DNA of 17,932 bases from JBFHES01 sp041584015 (GTDB lineage Bacteria > Bacteroidota > Bacteroidia > Bacteroidales > M50B96): assembly GCA_041584015.1 (NCBI GenBank), contig JBFHES010000068.1, positions 1 through 17,932 of the forward strand. The letters are read 5' to 3'. The notes under the pieces are model-generated. The model was not told the DNA's origin and did not search any database. It saw only the letters and a program-made list of their open reading frames with translations. This document shows positions 1-5,704 of this stretch, piece by piece. Every line of letters starts with the position of its first letter. Positions within the stretch are counted from its first letter, which is position 1. Position numbers and translations under genes: made by a program.

Positions 1-7
1 AAATCAG

Positions 8-1219
8 GTGGCCATGGGTGAGCTCTATCCTAAGAATGTAAAGGAAGAGGTTATTGCCTGCAAGCATAAAAAGGAGCCGAAGGTTGTTAAGGTTGATTCA
101 TTGATTGCTGGTGGTGGAATTGGCGGTAGTGCTTTGTTCCGCTATTTAGCCGAAGAAGGCAAAAAGCCGGTATTGATTAATTATGGTCGTGGTGCTTCAT
201 GGAGAAACATTGCTGGTGGTCGTCCCAACTTTAGTATTCCTGAATTGTCGGAAATTGCCAATCAGAACTTACAGATATTTAAAGATCTTCAGAAGGTTCG
301 TAATATTGATTATCGTGCCATTGATTATGTAACTTTTGCACACGATGATACCATGTACAAAGCATTGGAAGCTTCAATGGCTTGGTCCGATGCCCATATG
401 ATTGATCCTGCTGATTTTGGCAAACACATTACGCCACACATCAATAAAAATTTAGGCAGCTCTTATCAGGCAGCATTAATAACCAAGAATTGCTGGCAAG
501 CAACACCGGGTCGCGTTGTTGATACCATTCGTCAGATTGGTGTAAATAATGGAGGTACAGTCATGGAAGATTGCAAGCTGTTGAATGTTACCAAAGATGG
601 TTCAACCTATAAACTGCTTGTGCAGGATCATGATAAGGAATATGTAGAATATCATACCGATGTATTTATAAATGCATTGGGGCCAGAAGGCGATAAGTTT
701 GCCAAGCAGTTGGATATTCATACGGGTATCTTCCCTGTAAAGCATCAGGCATTTATTACGCGTCGTTTACCTGGTTTAGGTGTTGATGGTGCTCCATTGC
801 CAATGATGATTGATCGTAGAAACTACAAAGGATTCACAGCGGTTTATGGTCAGCAGTTAGCAGAAACAGGACAGATTATTGGTTGCGCTTCCCCAGCAAT
901 TGAAGCCATGGAAACCGACAAGAATCTGAAGATTAATTCCAAGGAATTCCTGGAGATTGTTTCTGAAGTATTTGTGAATTGGTTACCTGAGTTATCATCG
1001 GTAGGCTTCCAGGCTGTTTGGTCGGGTTACTATGTGGAACCAAAGATGATTGTTGATCCGGATGCCGGTTTGTTTATTGGTTTGCGTGGACAAGGTTTTA
1101 TGTTAGGACAATATTTAGCCAAGTTGTATGTCGACAAATTAGTTGGCAAACCAGTTCCTGAATATTTCTCGCGCATGGCCTTAAACGGCGATGGCTTGTT
1201 AGAGAAAGCCTTTAAATAG
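8..1219 (+). CDS. FAD-dependent oxidoreductase (DAO-like), possibly 5'-partial
   Basis: Probable flavin-dependent dehydrogenase or oxidase; the substrate cannot be told from sequence. A Rossmann FAD-binding motif (GGGIGG, residues 35-40) lies in a typical beta-alpha-beta segment at about 29-57. The C-terminal stretch near residues 350-375 (GLFIGLRGQGFMLGQYLA) resembles the closing FAD-contact glycine-rich segment of the D-amino-acid oxidase (DAO) family. The acidic residue often seen at the end of the second beta strand is not obvious here. No signal peptide or membrane segment is seen, so it is probably cytoplasmic. The start is uncertain: the frame opens with GTG at 8, ATG at 14 is a second option, and the frame is open to the left window edge. 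About 30 residues precede the Rossmann fold, so the true N-terminus may lie outside. The gene ends with its own terminator and appears unrelated to the mobile patch that follows. Confidence 0.8.
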   Translation: MAMGELYPKNVKEEVIACKHKKEPKVVKVDSLIAGGGIGGSALFRYLAEEGKKPVLINYGRGASWRNIAGGRPNFSIPELSEIANQNLQIFKDLQKVRNIDYRAIDYVTFAHDDTMYKALEASMAWSDAHMIDPADFGKHITPHINKNLGSSYQAALITKNCWQATPGRVVDTIRQIGVNNGGTVMEDCKLLNVTKDGSTYKLLVQDHDKEYVEYHTDVFINALGPEGDKFAKQLDIHTGIFPVKHQAFITRRLPGLGVDGAPLPMMIDRRNYKGFTAVYGQQLAETGQIIGCASPAIEAMETDKNLKINSKEFLEIVSEVFVNWLPELSSVGFQAVWSGYYVEPKMIVDPDAGLFIGLRGQGFMLGQYLAKLYVDKLVGKPVPEYFSRMALNGDGLLEKAFK

Positions 1220-1261
1220 AGTGAACAGCACACTTCTTGTGCCAATCAATATAGAAAAGCT

Positions 1262-1294
1262 AAGCCTCTCCAATTTTTTGGAGAGGCTTTTTTT
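1262..1294 (+). terminator. Intrinsic terminator of the oxidoreductase gene
   Basis: A perfect 12-bp stem (1262-1273 with 1278-1289, core GCCTCTCC/GGAGAGGC) has a TTTT loop and is followed by a run of T to 1294. It starts 43 bases after the stop codon at 1219. It should end plus-strand transcription, and the first REP element begins four bases later. Confidence 0.93.
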
Positions 1295-1297
1295 GTA

Positions 1298-1340
1298 CGC
1301 CCGGAACCACGGCTTTGGTCCGTGGAACCGATAATCGAAG
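1298..1340 (+). repeat. REP-like hairpin, class A, copy 1 (downstream of RAYT)
   Basis: The stem is CCACGG (1307-1312) with CCGTGG (1320-1325) around a CTTTGGT loop. It is followed by the tag GATAATCGAAG (1330-1340), itself containing the small palindrome CGATAATCG. The same sequence recurs nearly unchanged at 2247, 2431 and 2616, and in decayed form at 2062. On the minus strand it reads tag then hairpin, the layout expected of REP elements recognised by RAYT proteins. It lies 20 bases beyond the 3' end of the transposase gene. Confidence 0.85.
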
Positions 1341-1360
1341 TCTGGAGATTATGTATGTTT

Positions 1361-1996
1361 CTAGAAGATGCCCCTCTCAGATACTACTATATATGATTGA
1401 TTATAAAAATCGTTCATGTCGTAATTGATAATTTGATGAGCAAGTTTCTGGTTAATCAATGTACCTGATCTAATTCCTAGGTAATCTTGAAATGATGAAA
1501 ACTCCCAGTCTTCCATTTTATTTACTAATCCTGCTTTTAGTGGATTTTGATGTATGTATTGAAAGCAGTTAAACGCATAGCTGGATCTTCCGTCAACATG
1601 TTCCTTCCATACAAATGAACCTAATTCTTTTAGTTTCGAGTTTTGACGAAATAGACTGCCTGAGGTCCCATTTTGCTTATTGATTGCTTGAGTATAACTA
1701 CTGAGCATTATACGCAACTTGTTGCTGAGCATGATCTCCGTAGTATTAGTTGATTCGTCCTTTGTCGTATCTGTAGTTGAAGAATTCTTTGTTTTGTCAG
1801 AAATGTGATGTACTGAACACGTTTTTTTATCAAGCCAAATTAGAAAATGAAAGTGATTTGGCATCAAGCACCATGCAAGAATATCGCAGTAAGGCAGTAA
1901 GTAGATTTTTACTTTTCGAAGAAAGAATAGATAGTTGTCCCTATTGAAATAGATTAGTCCTTGATTATTCCCCTGATTATATAAATGAATGAGCAT
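1361..1996 (-). CDS. REP-associated tyrosine transposase (RAYT, HUH/Y1 family)
   Basis: A single-strand DNA nuclease/strand-transferase of the Y1 transposase superfamily (IS200/IS605-like TnpA), expected to nick at REP sequences. The HUH metal-binding motif is HFH at residues 48-50 within LMPNHFHFLI. The likely catalytic tyrosine is Tyr101 in SYTQAINKQ, 51 residues past the second His, followed by GSLFR (113-117). The family hallmark YIHQNPLKAGLV lies at 147-158. At 211 residues the length is normal. A Ser/Thr-rich stretch at about 60-88 looks like a low-complexity insertion. The ATG at 1996 is preceded in frame by a stop only five codons upstream, so the start is well bounded. REP-like hairpins flank it at 1298-1340 and 2062-2095. 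Catalytic motifs are intact and there is no frameshift, so the gene may be active. The class is near certain; activity is inferred. Confidence 0.9.
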   Translation of the reverse strand: MLIHLYNQGNNQGLIYFNRDNYLFFLRKVKIYLLPYCDILAWCLMPNHFHFLIWLDKKTCSVHHISDKTKNSSTTDTTKDESTNTTEIMLSNKLRIMLSSYTQAINKQNGTSGSLFRQNSKLKELGSFVWKEHVDGRSSYAFNCFQYIHQNPLKAGLVNKMEDWEFSSFQDYLGIRSGTLINQKLAHQIINYDMNDFYNQSYIVVSERGIF

Positions 1997-2061
1997 ATAC
2001 CAAATTGGTTAGTTCTATTTTACAATTTAAGAATAATTACTGACTTTACATTTTGGGCACA

Positions 2062-2098
2062 CCCGGTAACACGGTTTGAGCCCGTGGGACCGATATTC
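2062..2098 (+). repeat. REP-like hairpin, class A, copy 2 (decayed)
   Basis: Same layout as the copy at 1298, but with CACGG/CCGTG as the remaining core stem and a changed loop (TTTGAGC). Its tag has decayed (GATATTCAT instead of GATAATCGA). It lies upstream of the transposase start and in the same orientation as the copy downstream of the gene. Confidence 0.7.
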
Positions 2099-2151
2099 AT
2101 AGCATAGTTATTCCCGTTTAGTTTTTGTTTGAATTGTTTAATGCTGCATTT

Positions 2152-2190
2152 CTTCGATTATCCGTGCCACCGCTTGGAGCGTGTGCAAGG
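2152..2190 (+). repeat. REP-like hairpin, class B, copy 1
   Basis: The tag CTTCGATTATC (2152-2162) is followed by an imperfect hairpin, CCGTGC...GCAAGG, with an inner stem CGC/GCG. The A in GCAAGG breaks one pair of the outer stem found in the other two copies. Confidence 0.75.
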
Positions 2191-2246
2191 TCTGTCCCGG
2201 ATTCGTGATACTGTTTTATAGTATTGGTCTCTTGCTATTCGTCAAG

Positions 2247-2287
2247 CCCGGTACCACGGCTTTGGTCCGTGGAACCGATAATCGAAG
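2247..2287 (+). repeat. REP-like hairpin, class A, copy 3
   Basis: Intact stem with GGTACCACGG pairing to CCGTGGAACC through a single A-A mismatch, followed by the intact tag GATAATCGAAG ending at 2287. Confidence 0.85.
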
Positions 2288-2336
2288 GATTGTCGGTTTA
2301 GCTTTGTGTTTTCTTAAATTGCTTAAGGCTGCATTT

Positions 2337-2375
2337 CTTCGATTATCCGTGCCACCGCTTAGAGCGTGTGCACGG
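2337..2375 (+). repeat. REP-like hairpin, class B, copy 2
   Basis: Intact tag CTTCGATTATC, then a hairpin with outer stem CCGTGC/GCACGG and inner stem CGC/GCG. The loop has A where the other copies have G (CTTAGAG). Confidence 0.8.
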
Positions 2376-2430
2376 TTTGCACCGGATTCGTGATACTTTT
2401 TATAGTATTGGTCTCTTGCTATTCGTCACG

Positions 2431-2471
2431 CCCGGTACCACGGCTTTGGTCCGTGGAACCGATAATCGAAG
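2431..2471 (+). repeat. REP-like hairpin, class A, copy 4
   Basis: Identical over its length to the copy at 2247, including the tag at 2461-2471. This indicates recent duplication or homogenisation of the unit. Confidence 0.85.
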
Positions 2472-2520
2472 GATTGTCGGTTTAGCTTTGTGTTCTCTTG
2501 AATTGCTTAAGGCTGCATTT

Positions 2521-2559
2521 CTTCGATTATCCGTGCCACCGCTTGGAGCGTGTGCACGG
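2521..2559 (+). repeat. REP-like hairpin, class B, copy 3
   Basis: Intact tag and hairpin (outer stem CCGTGC at 2531-2536 with GCACGG at 2554-2559). Its orientation is opposite to the class A hairpins on either side. Confidence 0.8.
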
Positions 2560-2615
2560 TCTGTCTCGGATTCGTGATACTGTTTTATAGTATTGGTCTC
2601 TTGCTATTCGTCACG

Positions 2616-2656
2616 CCCGGAACCACAGCTTTGGTCCGTGGAAACGATAATCGAAG
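2616..2656 (+). repeat. REP-like hairpin, class A, copy 5 (array end)
   Basis: The tag is intact, but two substitutions (CCACAG for CCACGG, and GGAAACG for GGAACCG) weaken the stem. It ends 49 bases before the preferred start of the protease gene, so that gene's promoter must lie in or very close to the repeat. Confidence 0.75.
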
Positions 2657-2705
2657 TATGGTTATTCATCGTGTACTTTTTTGTATCTTCATGCATCAAA
2701 ATTCT

Positions 2706-3683
2706 ATGATCAGTATCATCAAACATAAATCGCTTATTACATGGCTTGCTGTGTTAGCAGGTGTGTTGTTGTGCGTTTCCTTTGCGCAGCCTGAGGATGA
2801 AGATGATTTCTTGAAGCCAAAGCCTCTTGGTAATTTTAGTTCCCTGGATATTCCATTGAAAAAAGTGGGCCGTATATTTTTAATTGAAGCAACGGTCGAT
2901 AGCATGACTGGTAATTTTATTTTCGATACTGGCGCACCAGGCTTAATTTTGAATAGCACTTATTTTAGAGATCTGGATAAAGTATATAATCAGACAGGTG
3001 GCGGCATCACTGGAGCTAATCAGGAGCTAAGCAGAAAAAAAATTGAGAAATTGGAGATAGGAGAGCTGTACTTTAATAAGCTTTATGCTACTGTTACTAA
3101 TCTCGGACATATTGAGAATAAGAAGGGTGTTAAGATCCTTGGTTTAATTGGCGTGAATCTTCTTAAGGAGTTTGAGCTGATTATTGATTTTAATGAAGCC
3201 ATTATGAACATTAGCAGATTGGATAAATCGGGCGAGCGCATGGAACCATCACCTATGGAATGTATTCCAACTGTTTCGCATAAGATTAAAGTTATAAATA
3301 ATGTTATTTTGATGAAGGGACAGATTGGCGATAAAAAGCTGTCGTTTTGTTTAGATACCGGCGCTGAAACAAATGTGCTGGAGATAGGTTTACCAGATAG
3401 AATAGTAAATACAGTGGCCATTAATCGACGATCGGTTTTGCATGGAACAGGGCAAGCGTCAAGCGAAGTGCTTTATGGCTCCATGACCGATTTTAGAATA
3501 GACAATACGGCGCTGCAAGGAATGAATGCAGTACTAACCGATTTAAGTCAGTTAAATGCCATGTATGGAATGCAAATCGATGGTATGTTAGGATACGACT
3601 TTTTTAAGCAAGGCGTAATCCGGATGAACCTAAAGAAAAAAGAAATTGGGATTTGCTTTAAAGGGATGGAGGTGCAAGAATGA
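2706..3683 (+). CDS. Secreted two-domain retropepsin-like aspartyl protease
   Basis: Predicted extracytoplasmic aspartic protease; substrate unknown. From ATG 2706 the product is 325 residues and opens with a clear signal peptide: basic HK residues, a hydrophobic stretch LITWLAVLAGVLL, and likely cleavage after VSFA before an acidic QPEDEDD start. The Cys in LLCVSFA is not in a convincing lipobox. Two retropepsin-like units follow. The first has catalytic FDTGAPG (Asp74) and later GLIGVNLLKEFELIIDF; the second has LDTGAETN (Asp217) and later GMLGYDFFKQG. Each unit has a DTG loop and the typical closing G-L-x-G segment, so the molecule could form a complete active site alone. The frame is open upstream to 2550, with other ATGs at 2658 and 2691, but that extension is repeat-derived and would bury the signal peptide. 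The stop overlaps the next start (ATGA at 3680-3683), implying translational coupling. Confidence 0.85.
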   Translation: MISIIKHKSLITWLAVLAGVLLCVSFAQPEDEDDFLKPKPLGNFSSLDIPLKKVGRIFLIEATVDSMTGNFIFDTGAPGLILNSTYFRDLDKVYNQTGGGITGANQELSRKKIEKLEIGELYFNKLYATVTNLGHIENKKGVKILGLIGVNLLKEFELIIDFNEAIMNISRLDKSGERMEPSPMECIPTVSHKIKVINNVILMKGQIGDKKLSFCLDTGAETNVLEIGLPDRIVNTVAINRRSVLHGTGQASSEVLYGSMTDFRIDNTALQGMNAVLTDLSQLNAMYGMQIDGMLGYDFFKQGVIRMNLKKKEIGICFKGMEVQE

Positions 3684-5113
3684 TTGTATTGAGAAAAATA
3701 GGCGGAATGCTTTTGTTCATCTTAATGGTGATGCTTAGCTATGCCCAGCCAGAGAATAGTCCTGTTTGTCGTATAGAGAATGGGAAACTAGTGGTTACTT
3801 TAAATGTTACTTGGGATGCAGTTAAAGTGAAGGAGGTTATTGAGCAATTCACCTTGGATAGCGTGGTGGTTCAAAAAGCCCTTAATGGAGAGAAAACCAT
3901 TCGTATGAATGACATTGTTTGGCAGGTAAAATCATTGAATAATAATTTTATTGAAATTAGAAGAACTGAATCGAGAAACACCGCGAAGGGTAATTGGCTA
4001 AGCGATTTTATTTTTAATGAGATACTTTCGTTTACTGAGATGGAGAGCTTTGTTCCAGCTAACTATGGTGTAAACAAATTTCGAAAAGAGGTTGTCTTTC
4101 CAAAGGATGACAAGATTGTGTTTTATTTGGCGGGGAATAAAAAAGCACGAAACGTAATGTTATCAGGAACTTTTAATGATTGGAGCACGACACAAACGAG
4201 AATGCAACTTAGCGACTCAGGGTGGGTTACGGCGCTTCATTTACCTAAAGGTAAACATTTATATAAATTCATTATTGATGGTCATTGGATGCATGATTTG
4301 GAGAATAATCAGAAGGAGGATGACCTGCAAGGTGGTTTTAATTCGGTTTATTTCAATTATAATTATTTGTTTGAAATAGACGGTTTGAGCGCTGCCAGCA
4401 ATGTAATATTAGCGGGCAGTTTTAATGGTTGGAATGAAGCTGAACTTCCTATGCAAAAACAAGGAACTAAGTGGGTATTGCCAATGTATTTAAATGATGG
4501 ATATTATACCTACAAGCTGATTGTTGATGGCAAATGGATAACAGATCCGGGTAACCCTTTAAAACTAGATGATGGTAAAGGCAATATCAATTCTGTGCTC
4601 AAACTAGGTGATTCGCATGTGTTTAAATTATATGGTTTTCAGGAGGCAACAAAGGTTGTATTGGCAGGTACCTTTAATAATTGGAATGAGCAAGAACTAA
4701 TGATGGAGCGAATTGGCGGACGTTGGGAATTGGCTGTTGTATTGCCTGAAGGGCGGCACGAATACAAGTTCATTGTAGATGGTCAATGGATGCCTGATCC
4801 GGATAATCTCTTTCAGGCAGGTGAGGGTGATTATACAAACTCCGTTTTTTATTTCAAGCCAAATTATACGTTCCAATTACGTAATCATCAACAAGCCAAA
4901 ACGGTGTACATAGCTGGCAGCTTTAACGATTGGAACGAGCGAAGCCATGCCATGGAGTTCAGCAATGGAATATGGACATTCCCTATCTATTTAAACAAAG
5001 GAAAACATACGTATAAGCTTATTGTTGATGGCAAATGGATCCTTGATCCCGGTAATCCGCTGTGGGAAGAAAATGAGTTTGGTACCGGCAATTCTGTTTT
5101 ATGGATAAAGTGA
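3680..5113 (+). CDS. Secreted protein with four tandem CBM48/AMPK-type glycogen-binding modules
   Basis: A 477-residue secreted protein, probably binding alpha-glucan, with no catalytic domain visible. A signal peptide covers residues 1-22 (RKIGG, then LLFILMVML, cleavage after SYA). Residues 23 to about 140 form a domain I do not recognise. Four modules of 83-84 residues follow, marked by SGTFNDW (162-168), AGSFNGW (245-251), AGTFNNW (329-335) and AGSFNDW (412-418). Each continues with a G-W pair, then YKFIIDG or YKLIVDG, then W-x-x-D and N-S-V near its end. This is the pattern of the AMPK beta-subunit glycogen-binding domain, with the conserved Trp and Asn residues retained. The protein ends right after the fourth module. 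It is coupled to the upstream protease gene by a 4-base overlap, so the two products probably work in the same compartment. The fold is secure; the ligand is inferred and could be something other than glycogen. Confidence 0.87.
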   Translation: MIVLRKIGGMLLFILMVMLSYAQPENSPVCRIENGKLVVTLNVTWDAVKVKEVIEQFTLDSVVVQKALNGEKTIRMNDIVWQVKSLNNNFIEIRRTESRNTAKGNWLSDFIFNEILSFTEMESFVPANYGVNKFRKEVVFPKDDKIVFYLAGNKKARNVMLSGTFNDWSTTQTRMQLSDSGWVTALHLPKGKHLYKFIIDGHWMHDLENNQKEDDLQGGFNSVYFNYNYLFEIDGLSAASNVILAGSFNGWNEAELPMQKQGTKWVLPMYLNDGYYTYKLIVDGKWITDPGNPLKLDDGKGNINSVLKLGDSHVFKLYGFQEATKVVLAGTFNNWNEQELMMERIGGRWELAVVLPEGRHEYKFIVDGQWMPDPDNLFQAGEGDYTNSVFYFKPNYTFQLRNHQQAKTVYIAGSFNDWNERSHAMEFSNGIWTFPIYLNKGKHTYKLIVDGKWILDPGNPLWEENEFGTGNSVLWIK

Positions 5114-5131
5114 TATTTATGTTGATATATG

Positions 5132-5169
5132 AAAACCGCATTGGTTCATCCAATGCGGTTTTTATTTTG
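5132..5169 (+). terminator. Intrinsic terminator after the protease/CBM48 operon
   Basis: A perfect 13-bp stem (5132-5144 with 5150-5162; core ACCGCATTGG/CCAATGCGGT) has a TTCAT loop and is followed by a T-rich run. The A run on the other side of the stem gives the minus strand a short T tail, so it may also stop transcripts coming from the DUF3467 gene. Confidence 0.9.
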
Positions 5170-5221
5170 TTCTGAAAGTTTGAGTGTAAGCAGTACTACT
5201 GTTTCGTGTTGAGCAGCGTCA

Positions 5222-5247
5222 AACTTTTTACTCTTCAACTTTTTACT
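5222..5247. repeat. Two direct copies of AACTTTTTACT
   Basis: The 11-base word occurs at 5222-5232 and 5237-5247, a 15-base period, in the gap between the terminator at 5132 and the DUF3467 stop codon. No function is evident; it may be a chance or slippage-derived AT-rich repeat. Confidence 0.5.
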
Positions 5248-5257
5248 TTCATCTTTC

Positions 5258-5587
5258 CTACGCCTGTGCTGTTGGTCCACCAAAGTTCATTGGTAAACTT
5301 CCACCGCTACCTGGTCCTTTAAGGTTTTTAATTGGTCCGAAGTTGGCTTCGTATTTAGCAATATTATCCTGTAAGGCTGCCATTAGTCGCTTGGCATGTT
5401 CAGGTGTTAATACAATTCTTGATTTTACTTTTGCCTTTGGTGTGCCTGGCATAATACGAACAAAGTCGACAATAAATTCTGATGTTGAGTGTGTAATTAC
5501 AGCCAGGTTGGAATAGGTACCTTGTGCTACTTCTTCATCTAATTCAATATTGATTTGATTTTGTTGGTTTTGTGGTTTTTCGCTCAT
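5258..5587 (-). CDS. DUF3467 family small protein next to rpoC
   Basis: A 109-residue cytoplasmic protein of the DUF3467 family, function unknown. The conserved core runs from about residue 14 (IELDEEVAQGTYSNL) through HSTSEFIVDFVRIMPG to TPEHAKRLMAALQDNI and YEANFGPI. The first dozen residues are Gln/Asn-rich, and the last 20 are Gly/Pro-rich and probably disordered. In Bacteroidetes this family is commonly found beside rpoC. Here it lies in the same direction, but a strong hairpin terminator and 117 bases separate it from rpoC, so it is probably a separate transcription unit. The ATG at 5587 is the only sensible start for the conserved core. Confidence 0.82.
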   Translation of the reverse strand: MSEKPQNQQNQINIELDEEVAQGTYSNLAVITHSTSEFIVDFVRIMPGTPKAKVKSRIVLTPEHAKRLMAALQDNIAKYEANFGPIKNLKGPGSGGSLPMNFGGPTAQA

Positions 5588-5630
5588 CGTATTTGGTTTT
5601 ATTATTTTCGATTAATTATCAAATGAATGT

Positions 5631-5662
5631 TAAAGATAGGCTATAAAAAAAAGAGGAGCAAC
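5631..5662 (-). promoter_or_regulatory. Possible Bacteroidetes-type promoter for the DUF3467 gene
   Basis: On the minus strand, GTTG (5659-5662) is followed 20 bases later by TATCTTTA (5631-5638). The Bacteroidetes consensus is TTTG, 19-21 bases, TAnnTTTG, so one base of each box differs. The upstream box falls in the loop of the rpoC terminator, which would put initiation just beyond it and about 40 bases before the DUF3467 start. Assigned by eye only. Confidence 0.4.
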
Positions 5663-5678
5663 ACGGCTCCTCTTTTTT
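5645..5678 (-). terminator. Intrinsic terminator of the rpoBC transcript
   Basis: A 13-bp stem (5647-5659 with 5666-5678; core GAGGAGC/GCTCCTC) has a 6-base loop and, read on the minus strand, ends in eight T. It starts 26 bases beyond the rpoC stop codon. The structure is A/T-symmetric and could work in both directions. Confidence 0.93.
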
Positions 5679-5704
5679 AATATTCTTTAATATAATTGTA
5701 TCAA

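Larger units (their letters stand above)
2062..2656. repeat. Tandem ~185-bp BIME-like array of REP pairs
   Basis: Three consecutive units begin at 2062, 2247 and 2431 (CCCGG register; periods 185, 184), and a partial fourth unit begins at 2616. Each unit has a class A hairpin, a linker of about 50 bases, a class B hairpin in the opposite orientation, and a second linker of about 55 bases containing GATACTG...TAGTATT. The second and third units are almost identical. The first is diverged in its left half. The 185-base period is not a multiple of three, so reading frames through the array shift from copy to copy and the short ORFs here are by-products. This array accounts for most of the 709-base non-coding stretch between 1997 and 2705. 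Confidence 0.9.

Noticed and set aside
1030..1245. 71-residue minus-strand ORF at the end of the oxidoreductase gene
   Set aside because: It overlaps conserved coding sequence in antisense and has no domain or start signal.
2181..2577. Two short plus-strand ORFs (2181-2393 and 2368-2577) encoding similar hydrophobic peptides
   Set aside because: They are frames through copies of the 185-base repeat. Their similarity comes from the DNA repeat, and the period is not a multiple of three.
2062..2656. CRISPR array
   Set aside because: Repeats are about 185 bases long in direct tandem, with no short repeats separated by unique spacers and no cas genes nearby.
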